From Pilasporangium apinafurcum (taxonomy: Eukaryota; Oomycota; Peronosporomycetes; Pythiales; Pythiaceae), in assembly GCA_001600495.1 (NCBI GenBank), contig BCKE01000081.1, positions 65,019 through 129,018 on the forward strand: a stretch of 64,000 nt of DNA, given 5' to 3'. The notes under the pieces were generated by a model. That model searched no databases and was not told where the DNA came from. It saw nothing but the letters and a program-made list of their open reading frames with translations. How positions within the stretch are numbered: the stretch's first letter is position 1; each line of letters starts with the position of its first letter. A program made the position numbers and the translations under genes. Positions 23,605 to 35,100 of this stretch are shown piece by piece.

Positions 23605-23815
23605 GGAGGTAAGGTGTGGTCCTTTCGGGGACGGTGCGACAAATGCCCGTTACGGGAACTGGTCGGTGCTAACTGCAGAAGGCGCAGTCATTCCGCCTGT
23701 TCTGCCCCGCAGAAAAGAGCCAGGGTTACGCCATGACCCCTCTTTCCCGTGAAAAGCCGACTAAACCTCCTAACTCCCAACGCTGAGGGGAGAAGCCTCA
23801 CTGACTTCATTTTTT
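23605..23815 (+). ncRNA. Candidate structured RNA with Pol III-type signals, family unknown
   Basis: A 210-nt GC-richer island in AT-rich surroundings, with no ORF and many compensating stems. Outer stem GGAGG (23605-23609) pairs with CCTCC (23766-23770). A second stem GGTCGG (23661-23666) pairs with CCGAC (23757-23761). Inside are hairpins GTCC/GGAC at 23619-23632, CCCG-TTA-CGGG at 23646-23655, ACTGC/GCAGT at 23672-23688, TTCTGC-CCC-GCAGAA at about 23700-23714, and GGGT/ACCC at about 23723-23739. A 3' hairpin TGAGG/CCTCA lies at 23784-23800. TATAAAT sits at 23580-23586, about 25 nt before the first stem, and a T6 run at 23810-23815 would stop Pol III. I compared it by eye with 5S, U1-U6, U3, 7SL and RNase P/MRP and found no match. 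Confidence 0.55.
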
Positions 23816-23971
23816 CTTTCGCGGCCACACGACCCAGATCTTCTCGAATACAACCATACATCACAGATAGATATGTAGGTATTGGTTAGCTTGACCATGT
23901 GGTTTCGTCAACAGCATTCATGGTTGCATTCTAAGCTCTCTCTCTACGAGAAAACTCTCGTAGTTTTTGAC

Positions 23972-24421
23972 TCAAGAGATCAAACTTGAGAGAGGACGAA
24001 CGCTAGGTGTTGTATTCGTCGTCGACGGATGAAAAATTCTATACATAGCAGCTTTATTAACCATTAAAGAATAAAAAAACTGTGATGCTCTACCTTTGTT
24101 AAATACGTATGATGGTTTAACATGCTTATTTATCAATTTGCATGTGAACGGATGGAAGAATAGAGGATAGTGTCCACCCATTAGCGCAAGCGTTGTTTTC
24201 TTCATTTTTCTTTGCCAGCATTTGGTCTCCTCCATCTGGCAAGGCACGTTAGAGAAATTCATCTTTCTCAGGAATCCTTTTACTCTCCCCTTATCACCAC
24301 GCATGTGCATTACTTCACAAGCGAACCACCCATTCATCAAAAAGAGCAGGTAGAGTAGGGCCACGGTAGTCAGAAATCCGTCGTCACTGCCAGCTGATAC
24401 GTAGTAAGCCAAATTCAACAT
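23972..24421 (-). CDS. Small hypothetical membrane protein (doubtful)
   Basis: Open frame of 149 residues from the ATG at 24421. A strong hydrophobic stretch near the N-terminus (FLTTVALLYLLFLMNGWF) could be one membrane helix. A basic, cysteine-containing region follows. The frame continues 5' of the ATG to a possible splice acceptor (CCTCAG), so it may be the last exon of a longer gene, but no upstream exon is evident before the EXOC2 promoter. I do not recognise it. It could be a chance frame. Confidence 0.3.
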   Translation of the reverse strand: MLNLAYYVSAGSDDGFLTTVALLYLLFLMNGWFACEVMHMRGDKGRVKGFLRKMNFSNVPCQMEETKCWQRKMKKTTLALMGGHYPLFFHPFTCKLINKHVKPSYVFNKGRASQFFYSLMVNKAAMYRIFHPSTTNTTPSVRPLSSLIS

Positions 24422-24555
24422 GCACCTGAGGAACACATCTGCTTAACTGATATGAATCAGTTAATTTAGTACGATCTTTTGCTTATCGAAACGACATCAG
24501 CCATCACTCTTCTTCCTCTTTGATGGTACTTTATTGAAGCAGGACAAGTAGAACC

Positions 24556-27299
24556 ATGCGCACAATGGGCGGGAGCAGCGCAATTGATGAGGAAGACCCG
24601 ACGGCTGAGAGCAATCAGGACACAAATGCTAGTATGCGCGCGAAGACCGACATCGACCTGTCGTCTCCGTCCTTCAATGCCAACCACTACCTCGCTGTTA
24701 CACATGCAGTATGTCCTTGCAAATTTGTAGCACACACTGAATGATTGTTCTATACCAAACTCAATGTCATACTTGTTGACGTGTGCAGACCACAAGCTTC
24801 TCTAGCTTGCAAAATGAATTAAAGGAGTTGAAGCGGACGACGTCGGACAAGACAGAACAGTTGAAGGCGTTGGTTGGAGCACATTTTGATCAGTATCTCT
24901 CGTGCCATGAAGCTGTCCGGGAATTGGAGGAAGATATCCGAGCACACCAAAAAGACACAAACCAACTCGTGGTGGAAATGAAGAACCTGAAACAAGTCAC
25001 AGACTCGACATTATCGGTGATGCTCCAACGTGCAAAAGAGCAACGTCGAATCCGCAACACCATCTCCGTACTCAGTCGCTTTCGACAAGTGTTTGAGATT
25101 ACAACGAAGATGAAAGTGAGCCTGCAGAACAAGGATTACGAGAAACTTGCAGAAGATTATTGTCGGCTCAAACATTACAGTACCAAGTCAAACATCGCTG
25201 CACTACAGCGGGTATACCAGTCCGCAAATGAGATTGCGATGGCGGCAAACACTGAGCTGTTGAAGCATTTTGATGATGTGAAACTCTCAGTTCAAGACCA
25301 AGTATGTGTAGTTCCATGCTTTGTTATGCTCAATTCACAACATATGTATAATGATTGATTTTATCAATGCAGAAACGGACGATTGCAGTGCTTAGCATCT
25401 TGGGATTCGTGGAGAAACCTGCATTGACATGTTTGCTGAAGCAGTTTGACTATCTTGGGCGAACGTTGGAACAGCTTGCTGGCCAGAAAGATTCTTCATC
25501 GATTGTGAAAGAGTGTGCATCTGTTATCTATCGCTTCCGCAGTGGTTTGTGGAGTTTTATCTGCGATATTTTTCACACTCCTACTGGAAGTACTGCAGCT
25601 GTCAATAAGAAAAGTGGACACGGAGTCACATCAGCAGAGGCAGAAGCGATTCAAGAGAAGGCATGGACAATTTTGTCGACATGTGTTCGACTTATCGAAA
25701 AGCATTCCTCTCCGCCGTCAACAACCATATTGAAACAGCTAAACGAATCATTCAGGGAGATTCAGAGTCTGAAGAAGTGCCCCAATGCCGCAGTACTCAA
25801 TGCCAATATTGCAGGACTGAAAAAGTCATTTTGTGATGAGCTAAGAGCCAAGCTCGTTCTAGAACTTTTGCAACAAGAGTGTACTGCTCACCGCGATCAA
25901 CTTATGCAGGAATATTTCGACCAAGTCATTACTAGCATTCCATCTCTTCCAACAGAGTCATCGCTAGATTTGACACTTGAAAATGATAATCCTTTATCTT
26001 TTTCAATTTTATCAATGAGTTCCACACCACTACCCGAGAAGACGTCATCATCAAAAGTCAGCCAATTGATTGGAGAAGCGCGCGAAGCATTTGAAGAAAT
26101 TCGAAAAACGTCGATGATTTCATCCGAATCAAAAATACATCTTCACCGGGCGGCTGTGTTTGCATCTTGTTCTAAAGATGTGAGATATCGATGGGAGAGT
26201 ATTTGGAGGAAAGTTAGCCAAGTTCTCCTTGAGACGCTGGAAATTGATGAACCAAATAGCGGAACTGGATCCAGTACAGCAGGACTTCGAGAAGCTCTCA
26301 GAAAAGCATTTCAAACACAGCTCCAAGATATGATCTCTCAGTTTCTTGAAAAATTATTCGACTCATTCGCGGAAGAAATCGCACCACCTACTACCATGGC
26401 ATCTGTAGCTGGATCGATTCATGACAGTGATGGGGCTGGTGTTTGCATTCTGTTTACCATTGTCTCCAACTGTATTGAATTACGTGAAAAATGCTTACCC
26501 ATGGTCAGCAAGTGGATGTCACGAATCAGTGAATCAGCCGACGCGAATGAAATCAAAGACCTTTCCGCGATTATTCACGACATGGAGGCCAAATGCATTG
26601 ATATGTACGTGTCAATGCACTCGGAACCTCTTCGAAAAATTTTATCCGCGGGATCTGCTGAAGAATCACAACATAGTCGAGCTAGCAGCAGCGCCACGGT
26701 GTCATCTCGAACAGCTTCATTATCAAGCCTACATACGGATTCACGTACAAACTCTTTGGATTCCTCGAGTATTCCATCTCCACGACCATCGCTTGCATCC
26801 ACAACAAACCCTTCGATTCCAAATGATTGTCGTCAATACGTTTTCAATGTACTTCTGCAGCTTATCACGTTGCGCAGTGAAATTGAAACGAGTCTTGGAA
26901 TTTATCCACAATGTCTGGAATACGTACACAGGGTTACATTCCAACTCACAGCAATCCTCAGTCAGTTTCTGGAAGAATCGGTGCAGAGTTTAGCGCCCAG
27001 CAATCCTGCTTCTGTTGAGTGGCTCCGCATCCAGGTAACTGGTTACATGTGATTCCTTGGTGATCTCTGTGATGCGTAATAAAATTGTTTGTTCATGTGA
27101 GTAGCTGTTGGTGGAAGTGCGTTTTTTTCTCTTCGCTCTTAGTGAACTTATGCTTGAGCCCACAAAGATACAACTTGTCGCGCTGGAGAAATTATTGCAG
27201 CATACGAAGACTAGTGAAGCCGCCGCCACCGCGCAGGTCAGTCTTTTTAACCAGATGAAGCATCAAACGAAGCTCTACCTATTGGCACTTCGTCCATAA
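24556..27299 (+). CDS. EXOC2: Exocyst complex component 2 (Sec5)
   Basis: Subunit of the octameric exocyst that tethers secretory vesicles to the plasma membrane. Exons: 24556-24708, 24789-25301, 25373-27034, 27105-27299. The N-terminus has NANHYLAVTHATTSFSSLQNEL and then EQLKALVGAHFDQYLSCHEAV, the Sec5 coiled-coil start. RRIRNTISVLSRFRQVFEI and LKHFDDVKLS follow as in EXOC2. A serine-rich insert lies at about 26,640-26,820. The last exon reads through a possible GTCAGT donor; splicing there would leave no plausible exon, so the stop at 27299 is used. About 840 residues, close to other Sec5 proteins. No N-terminal IPT/TIG domain is seen, as in plants. Confidence 0.82.
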
Positions 27300-27615
27300 T
27301 CGACGTTAACATGAAGTAGCTTAACCGTTATGAAGCTTCCTTGTTGAAGTGACTGCTTTCTTTCTGTGCTTTTGATTAGTTCTCCACACACCCAGTTGGC
27401 ACGTGGGTCTACCCAATCCGTGTCCTCCCTCCCTTTCAAATACATTGTTCAAGTAAAAATGTGTAAAAACAGGCGGGAGAAGCGCGGGAGAATGTGTAAT
27501 TACGCATTTGTCAGAAAAATCTTTTTGTGTTTTTTTATTGTTCTTCCATTCTCTCTCGCCTTGAGCACAAGTGAAGAGGGTGAAGAAAAAGCAGAGGGAG
27601 ATAGGAAGGGAACAA
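27300..27615. other. Short gap between EXOC2 and the sorting-receptor gene
   Basis: 316 bases. Frames on both strands are Lys/Leu-rich and carry no family signature; no gene is seen. It should hold the 3' UTR of EXOC2 and the promoter of the receptor. Confidence 0.5.
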
Positions 27616-29402
27616 ATGAGGACGCTTGCGTTTATGCTCCTGGCGCTCGCAGCCGCTGCACACGCCAAGCCGATGGATGTCGATCAGTGGCCGTCAACGG
27701 AGGTGCGTCTTACACATTGCCACATCCCAAGTGATGCAATATGTTGATTCCCGTTGTTTTGTTTTTTAGAATGATCACACGAAGTTGCAGATCGTGCTGC
27801 CTGAGTCACTCATGAAGAAAGACGGATACCAACACAAAGACGCACTATTTGGGTACCCATCGTATACCGTGGGCAGTCTACAGACGCAGCTGATCTATAC
27901 AGAATCGGATGGATGTGAGAAAATCACCGCTGAAGGGTGGGAACCACCATTCGCGCTGTTACTCGACCGCGGTGGGTGCCATTTCGTCGAGAAAGTGCGC
28001 AATGCGCAACATGCTGGTGCACGCGCCGTGTTGATTGTCGATAACAAGTGCTTGTGCACGGATGCGGAGTGCCTGCGTAGTACCGGCGACGATTTCTGCG
28101 AGACCGTCTTGCCCTTCATGGTGAGTGCGGAATGATGGTCGACATCAACCCTGCAGCTGACAGAATGTATTGAGTTGTGTTAACTTATGTGGTATCATTA
28201 AACTCTAAAACTTGTAGGCTGATGATGAATCTGGAGGAGACATTACGATTCCATCGATGCTGATCCGCAAGAGCGATGGTGACGCTATCAAGAAAACCAT
28301 TAAGCATGCCAAAGGTGTGAGCAACGTCATGGTCAAGTTTGACTGGGGGATTCCGTCACCCGATGGCCGTGTTGAGTGGACGTTGTGGCAAAGCGCATGG
28401 GACGACCAGACCATGTCGACACTAGGACAACTGGAGGAAATGGTGACAGCACTTGGCGACCGCGCGTTCTTCACACCACGATTCGTGTCATACAATGGAT
28501 CGAAGGTTGGTTGCCACTATGAGGATGATACCTCGGAGGCCTGTGGCAACATGTGTCTCAACAAGGGCCGCTATTGTCTATTGGATCCTTCGCCGTTCCA
28601 TGACCGCGAATATGGAGCATCTGGTGCAGATGTTGTGATTGAGAATTTGCGCCGCAAGTGCATTTGGAAGCTAGCGGCAAAAGAAGACCCTGGTGTGGGA
28701 CTTAAGTGGTGGAAGTACGTGAAGGAGTCGAATGTTGAATGTGGTCAGGATGAAAGCGTGTTTAAGGAACGCCATTGCGCGGAAAAAGTGATGAAGAAGC
28801 ACGGTATTGACGCGACCGAAGTCGAAGAATGCATGCAACCGTATGGACTGCACGTTGACAAAGTGAACCCGCTTTTGGAAGAAGAATTGAAGGAACAGAC
28901 CGCGCTGCAATTGCTACGTTTACCTGCATTGTATGTTGATGGTGTCCACGCGCGCGGTCGCTTAGACGCCACAAGCATTTTGTCGATGGTGTGTGCAGGC
29001 TACGGCGTCCATGACCCGCCAGCGATTTGTAGCTGCACTTCGCAATCTCCATCTTCGCTGATTGATTGCGTTAAGGCAGGTGGTTTATCGAATGCCGCCA
29101 TTATCGGTGATGGCAGTGGATACTCGTTCGGCTCGCTGGTTTTGATTATGCTGTTTGTAGCGGCCACGGTCTCGGCTGCAGGTTTCGTGTATTGGCGCCG
29201 TACGCAGCGCCATATGCGCGAACAGGTGCGCAGCATTTTGGCAGAATATATGCCACTGGAGGATCAAGGGCTGCTCGACGAGGACGAAATGGACGATATG
29301 GAGCACGCACGCCTACACCCTGCCCAGCGTGCTGCTATGAAGAGTCCTCGTGGCTACATGCCCACTCGCGGGTTTTTAGATGAAGAAGACGACGGCGTGT
29401 AA
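27616..29402 (+). CDS. Vacuolar sorting receptor-like type I membrane protein
   Basis: Resembles plant BP-80/VSR receptors, which carry soluble cargo to the vacuole. Exons: 27616-27702, 27770-28120, 28218-29402, all joined in phase 0. Exon 1 is a signal peptide (TLAFMLLALAAAAHA). A PA (protease-associated) domain follows (PFALLLDRGGCHFVEKVRNAQHAGARAVLIVD). Then comes the VSR luminal region with many cysteines, WTLWQSAWD and FTPRFVSYN. A transmembrane helix (SLVLIMLFVAATVSAAGFVYW) precedes a cytosolic tail with EYMPLEDQ, which contains YMPL, the tyrosine sorting signal of plant VSRs. EGF repeats are not obvious. About 540 residues. Cargo is unknown. Confidence 0.9.
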
Positions 29403-29620
29403 TGACATGAACAGCTGCAGGAAGAAATGAAGGGGATGATGACGATGGTGAAGAAGAAGGTCGAAGATAAGTCTGTTTGTCACTTTTCGCGTCTGTTTTT
29501 AATTTGCAATTGCACAGTCTGTGGATGAAAATACCACAACAGAAAGAACAAGGATTGAACCATAATGAAAACATGGGATTTTTTTTTGAATTGATGTCTA
29601 ACTGCACTTTGTCGGTTGAT

Positions 29621-31264
29621 CTACAGCAGAAAGGCCTTATACATATCGTTCTGGGTCTCTTCGTGATATAAATACGCCAATTGGTCCAGGAACGACTGGA
29701 ATTTTGAGCGTTCTTGCTCAGGAACTTGGAAGCCAACGAGGACACGGCCCACATCAGCACCATGGTTTCTGTAATGGAAGAGACTGATGTTCCACTCGCC
29801 ATGGAGTTGGTCCAGGAAAGTCTCCAGTGCGCCATTCCGGTCAGGGAATTCAAATCGATAGAGCAGTTCGTTTGTCACATTCTGTGACTTTCCACCGGCC
29901 AAGTAGCGGGTGTGTACTTTTGCGAGTTCGTTTGACGTCAAGTCCAGTACACTGTATCCTGAGGAGTGAAGTTTGTCTAACAAGGCACTGGCGGTGTCAG
30001 CAGTTGGCGATTGGAACGACATGTGAATGTTGGCTTTGGTGGAATCCGAGTACCGGTAGCTGAACTCCGTAATGCGCACCCCTGCAGATTCCAAATGACG
30101 ATGTAAGCGAAGGAATTCGCCAGGTTTTTCGTTGATTTGTACCGAGATGAGCCGTTCCCTGGAATCAGCGCGTTCCGAGACAAAACGTAGCCGCGTAAAG
30201 TCCATGTTGGCGCCAGAGGTCGTCACGGCGAATGTGCAGCCTGTGACACCATGTGTGGCAACATATTGCCTCACTGCTGCAATCGCCAACGCTCCCGAAG
30301 GCTCCAGGATTGCGCGTGTGTCATTAAAACCCGTTTTGATGGCCGCGCAGATCTCATCCGTCGAGACTGTGAGCATCTCGTCTACGTACTGCTGACAGAC
30401 ACGGAAAGTTTCCTGACCGACAAGTTTCACGGCCGTACCATCCGCAAACAAGCCCACGTGGTCTAGTTCTACGCGTTTACCTGCTTGGAGTGAGACAGTC
30501 ATTCCCGCTGCGTCGGCGGATTCCACACCTATGACCTTGACGCTCGGGCGGATCTGCTTTACCCACGCGGCAATGCCAGCGAGCATCCCTCCACCACCAC
30601 AACAGACGAAGATTGCGTCCAGTGATTCGCCACTGGTCTGCTGCAGGATCTCCATGCCGATCGTACCTTGGCCAGCGATGACGTATGGATCGTCAAATGG
30701 CAAGATCATCGTGCGATTTTCCTGGACTACGAGCCTTCGCGCTTCCGCCGCCGCTTCGTCGAACGATTTGCCATGCAATACGATCTGCACGCAGTCGCCA
30801 CCGTGTTGTTTCACGGACTGCACTTTGATTTCCGGAGTCGCACTCGGCATAACGATGATCGCGTGGACGCCCAGTGTCCGTGCCGAAAGCGCCACGCCCT
30901 GTGCGTGATTCCCAGCGGAGCAACAAACGACACCTTTACTACGTGCTTCTGGAGATAAGCTCGCCATCTTGTTGTATGCACCACGGATCTTGAACGAAAA
31001 CACTGGCTGCAGGTCTTCCCGCTTGAAGAACACGTGGTTCTTCAGTTCCTGGGAGAGTGTTGGCGCGTACTGCAATGGTGTCTGCTTGGCGATATCGTAC
31101 ACACGCGCTTCCAAAATCATCCGACGGTAGTTGGGGCCAGCGGCACTGGCATCAGTTGTTGTGCTAAAGGAGCAGCAGCAACCGAAAAGTGTTGCATTTG
31201 GACGTCGTCTACGCGTCAGGACGCTGGTGACTGCACTCACAGAACGCACAGGACGGAAGAGCAT
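29621..31264 (-). CDS. ilvA: Threonine dehydratase, biosynthetic
   Basis: PLP enzyme that deaminates threonine to 2-oxobutanoate, the first step of isoleucine synthesis. Single exon, 547 residues. The N-terminus is Arg/Ser-rich (MLFRPVRSVSAVTSVLTRRRR), consistent with a mitochondrial or plastid-like presequence; mitochondrion is expected in an oomycete. The catalytic domain has KREDLQPVFSFKIRGAYNK with the PLP lysine, SAGNHAQGVALSA and the glycine-rich loop CCGGGGMLAGIA. The C-terminus has two ACT-like regulatory repeats (ERLISVQINEKPGEFLRLHRHL and RFEFPDRNGALETFLDQL), so isoleucine feedback control is likely. Confidence 0.95.
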   Translation of the reverse strand: MLFRPVRSVSAVTSVLTRRRRPNATLFGCCCSFSTTTDASAAGPNYRRMILEARVYDIAKQTPLQYAPTLSQELKNHVFFKREDLQPVFSFKIRGAYNKMASLSPEARSKGVVCCSAGNHAQGVALSARTLGVHAIIVMPSATPEIKVQSVKQHGGDCVQIVLHGKSFDEAAAEARRLVVQENRTMILPFDDPYVIAGQGTIGMEILQQTSGESLDAIFVCCGGGGMLAGIAAWVKQIRPSVKVIGVESADAAGMTVSLQAGKRVELDHVGLFADGTAVKLVGQETFRVCQQYVDEMLTVSTDEICAAIKTGFNDTRAILEPSGALAIAAVRQYVATHGVTGCTFAVTTSGANMDFTRLRFVSERADSRERLISVQINEKPGEFLRLHRHLESAGVRITEFSYRYSDSTKANIHMSFQSPTADTASALLDKLHSSGYSVLDLTSNELAKVHTRYLAGGKSQNVTNELLYRFEFPDRNGALETFLDQLHGEWNISLFHYRNHGADVGRVLVGFQVPEQERSKFQSFLDQLAYLYHEETQNDMYKAFLL

Positions 31265-32146
31265 ATCTAATGGAGCTCGAAAGATAAAGTGAAGAAACAG
31301 CTACACTCAAGTGTAGCTTTCTATGCTGCCTGGTTGCGCATACTCCCTCTCTAACGCGATAATCAGTATCAGAGTCCAGGTTCTTGTGGTGGTTCCGGTC
31401 TTCAGTTTTTTCTTCTGCAGGTGAAAATGTGTACCTCTATATATGAGACAATAATTTAGGAATCAGACTGATCCGTGACTTGTACGAAATTTAGAAGCAT
31501 ATCTACATATATACGTGATTACAAGAGCTGCCGTGAATAATAAGCGAGTTACAACAATTTTTGTCAAATACATTTTAGGTCATAAATAATTTTTTTGGTC
31601 ATGGTCGCAATTCTCAGTGATATTAAAAATGCATATGGTTCGACCTAGCTTGAGGAAATTTCTTAATCTCTATTCACCATTTCTCCTATATGTAGGATAC
31701 ACTTTCACTTGATTTTTGAAGCAAAGCAACCCCTATCGACAGAAGCAGAAATATGTTTCCAATTCTACTCAATGAGCTCTTTTCAGTAAGACTTTGACTA
31801 TCCTCGCTGAAAGTTCGTCCTTGATAGAGATGAAAATGCTGTTAGAAACATCTTTCTCAAGAATGAACACTTATTTATCGAGTCCATGTGTCGGCGATAC
31901 CTATTCTACGGTTGTTTAGTCTTAACTAACTTTTATCAGTCAAGTCAGACCTAAACAAAAACAGGAGCTCCTGCTCTGATTTACTTATACTTTGGTATTT
32001 CACATGATCTCATGGGGTTAAGGATTTTGAAAGAATGAAAAGTCCCATATACATTCTCATGTGGTACAAATTATCAAAGATAAAGTGTTAAAAACAATTG
32101 CTACTAAAATGTATCATACTCAGTGTATACTATACACTATATTTGT
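31265..32146. other. Intergenic region between BEACH gene and threonine dehydratase
   Basis: About 880 AT-rich bases with no gene seen on either strand. Both flanking genes are on the minus strand, so it holds the 3' end of the BEACH transcript and the promoter of threonine dehydratase. Confidence 0.6.
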
Positions 32147-35100
32147 TTACGTTGCACCAGTAGCCATTGTTGATGACAAGGCTACAGGCAACACCGCAGG
32201 CATCCAGACAGACAAGAGGCCATCGCTGTTACCCGTGAAGACCTTCCGCTCATCACTCGTCATGTACACGGCCGTGATGGCGCTCCTATCCGCAGCAGTC
32301 GTGGAGTTCATGGTCTTCGTGACAACATGTCTTGCTTTTAATTCGAGACTCCATGAATCGTCGCCGTATTCGGTTTGGGAGTACGCCCAGATGCAGAGCA
32401 CACCATCGGAATGACCTGTGAGCACAGCTTTCTCTCTACTCCACTCGGAGCGCTCACTGCGACTGAGCACGATAGACGTTATTGGTGACCACGTGATCTG
32501 ATGTGACTGGTACCGAACTGTGTCATAGTCGAGCCGCGTGAGAAGATCGCCGTTGACGTCGTAGACACCAAATAAACATCCGGACGAAGCGATGATATCA
32601 CCATTCACTTCATTAACAGCTACACTGCTGATGCTACTCCCACTAACCAGCGGGTAAGAAGTCACGGGTCCTTCATGCCTCTCACCATCCAACGCAAATG
32701 ATGGTAGTGTACGGATGTACCGCATGCGATTCAAATCCCACAGCACAACCACACCGCCCGCACAGCCACTAACGACAATACTGTAGGCACGGCAGACGTA
32801 GACGGCCATGATAGCTCGATAATGATGAGGCGTGGATAGTGTTGCGACTGCCGTCATGGAGCGAGTATTGGACGAGTGGAGACCCATGGTATACGCTCTT
32901 CGGCGGGTAGAACCGGATGTCGGCGCCATTTTCTTGGCTGAATATCGCCAAACGCGAATCACAGGACATGCTTCCCCACCTGTAACAACCGTTCGTCCAT
33001 CCGAGGAAATACTAGCGACACTGATTTCGAAATTTAACTCAAATGATGTGATTATCTTCGCATCTCCACTGCCACCTTCAACTGATCCCGTTGATACGAT
33101 TTTCAACGATCGATCTTGGAATCCCCACGCCAAAAACTCGTGATTCTTGGGTGGGATGAGCAGACACTTCTCTCCGACCGAGACGATCCGTTCTTCGCGT
33201 GCAACTGATCCAGTCGCAAGGGCGATCTGGCTGATACTGGAAGTAACATTGCCCGAGTTACGCTGCTTCGTTGATAGTGTGGAGGAGGTATACTGATGTC
33301 CTCGATGAGCCTGTACCACAGGATTTAGAGCCACTTCGCGCTTAGGTTCTTGTTGAAGCAATGCTGCATGTTCGAGAATTGACGTTTCATCTTCTGGACT
33401 CCCACCTATACCAGTGTTGGATAGGATCGTCTGCATCCGGCTGATCATCATTTCGCTTCCCTCCATGAATGAGCTTGCTAATGCTCTGCTAGTGAGCAGA
33501 GACGCTGTATGGTTCGAATTGGGAGCTGATTCCGATCCTGACTGGAACGAAAATAACGCAGAGTTACCACTTTGGCTCGAATGGAAACTTGATGGCCCAG
33601 TTGGATTGGAGATGGAGTTATCATTGGAGAACGTTCCTCTCACTCTGGCGGGGTGAGGAGTCTTGAAGAGCTGCGACGGTGTCTGGCCAAAATCGTTGAT
33701 TTGATCAACTATAGCACGCTTCATTTCAATATCATCAATCGTATCTATATCAACTGCACCCTCATAAGTGAGATGGTAGAACACGTTGCAAGCTTCCACA
33801 GCCGCAGCACCCTGTTGCTTGTAGCCGAAGATCAAATCAATCCAGTTATGTAACTGTGACGAAACACAATCACTCTCGAGTGCCTCACGATTGATTCGAA
33901 CAAACTCACTTGCTGATCCATGCGCCCACGGTGGCAATAGGACGTCATCGACTTTGACTCCATTTTGATCTGACCCAAAGTCGTTGTGATTAAGATTTTT
34001 CAAGAATGCTGGGAAGTAGAAGAACTCCGGGATCAGCTCCTTGACATCCTGCGTCCCGTTCTGCGCGTTGTCAGATCCTGCAGCACTCTTCCAAGCTCCT
34101 TGGATACTTGAAAATAATCGATCTGCATGATCAAATTTCCCGCCCTGCAAACGAAGAAGATACGATGTAAACGGCTCCACACGCATCAAATAGTGCAGAA
34201 CAATCCCAGCAGATGAGTAATGGGTTCCATAGTGAAATGGCTTGGAGCTGAGCGGGTCGTCAATGTCCGTACTTTCAGTCAACCCTTCATAACGAGCGCG
34301 AAATTCTTCTTCGCGGTGTAGTGCTCCCATTGGTTTGGATAGGTCTCTATATACCCCTGGATCATCTAGATTAATTTCTGGAGATGTATAATCTGATAAG
34401 ATCCAAGGAAATACCTGTATACAGTGGCGTGACAATGTGAGCGACGCAAAAGCAACGGTATTGTGATAGGTAGCAAAACGAACTTACTGGGTACTGTGTG
34501 AGATCGTTATACGATCTCCCTGCCAGTGTATTGAGATGCATCAAGTACTCAAAATTAGATAGCTCTCCTTGAACCCACCGCTCAGTCATACTGTTGCGTA
34601 GCAACTTTCTTAGTTGAGAATACAGATCTCCAGCTACTGCCGATCGATCCATTCCACTTCCGGCTCCTCGGACATTGGGGCACTTGTTCAGAAGCGAATG
34701 AAATACATTTTCTCGTTGTTGGGGTGATTCAAGTGTGATCTGATCACAACGTCATGTCAGCATTCATAAAACCAACGATCTAATAAGAGAAAAATGGAAC
34801 ACGTACTAAATAATTTCTCCCGTCCAATGCAAATAACTCAATAGCGACATGACGCAACTGATACCGTCTTTTGTGCAACTCGATGATGTCTTCATACGAC
34901 CAAAATCGACACTCATGACTAATTTTGGTTGTAGTTGGCGGTGCAGAGCTGCACGGAGTGTGGGAGTTAAATGACTCCGCTCCTAACGGCCTCAAAACTT
35001 GAGGACTTAAGCTCAAGGATCGCTCTAGCCGTGTCGTTGCACCCTTTGCAACCTCCACAACTCGTACCTGGGATGATGTTCCGTCACCAAAATTGTATTC

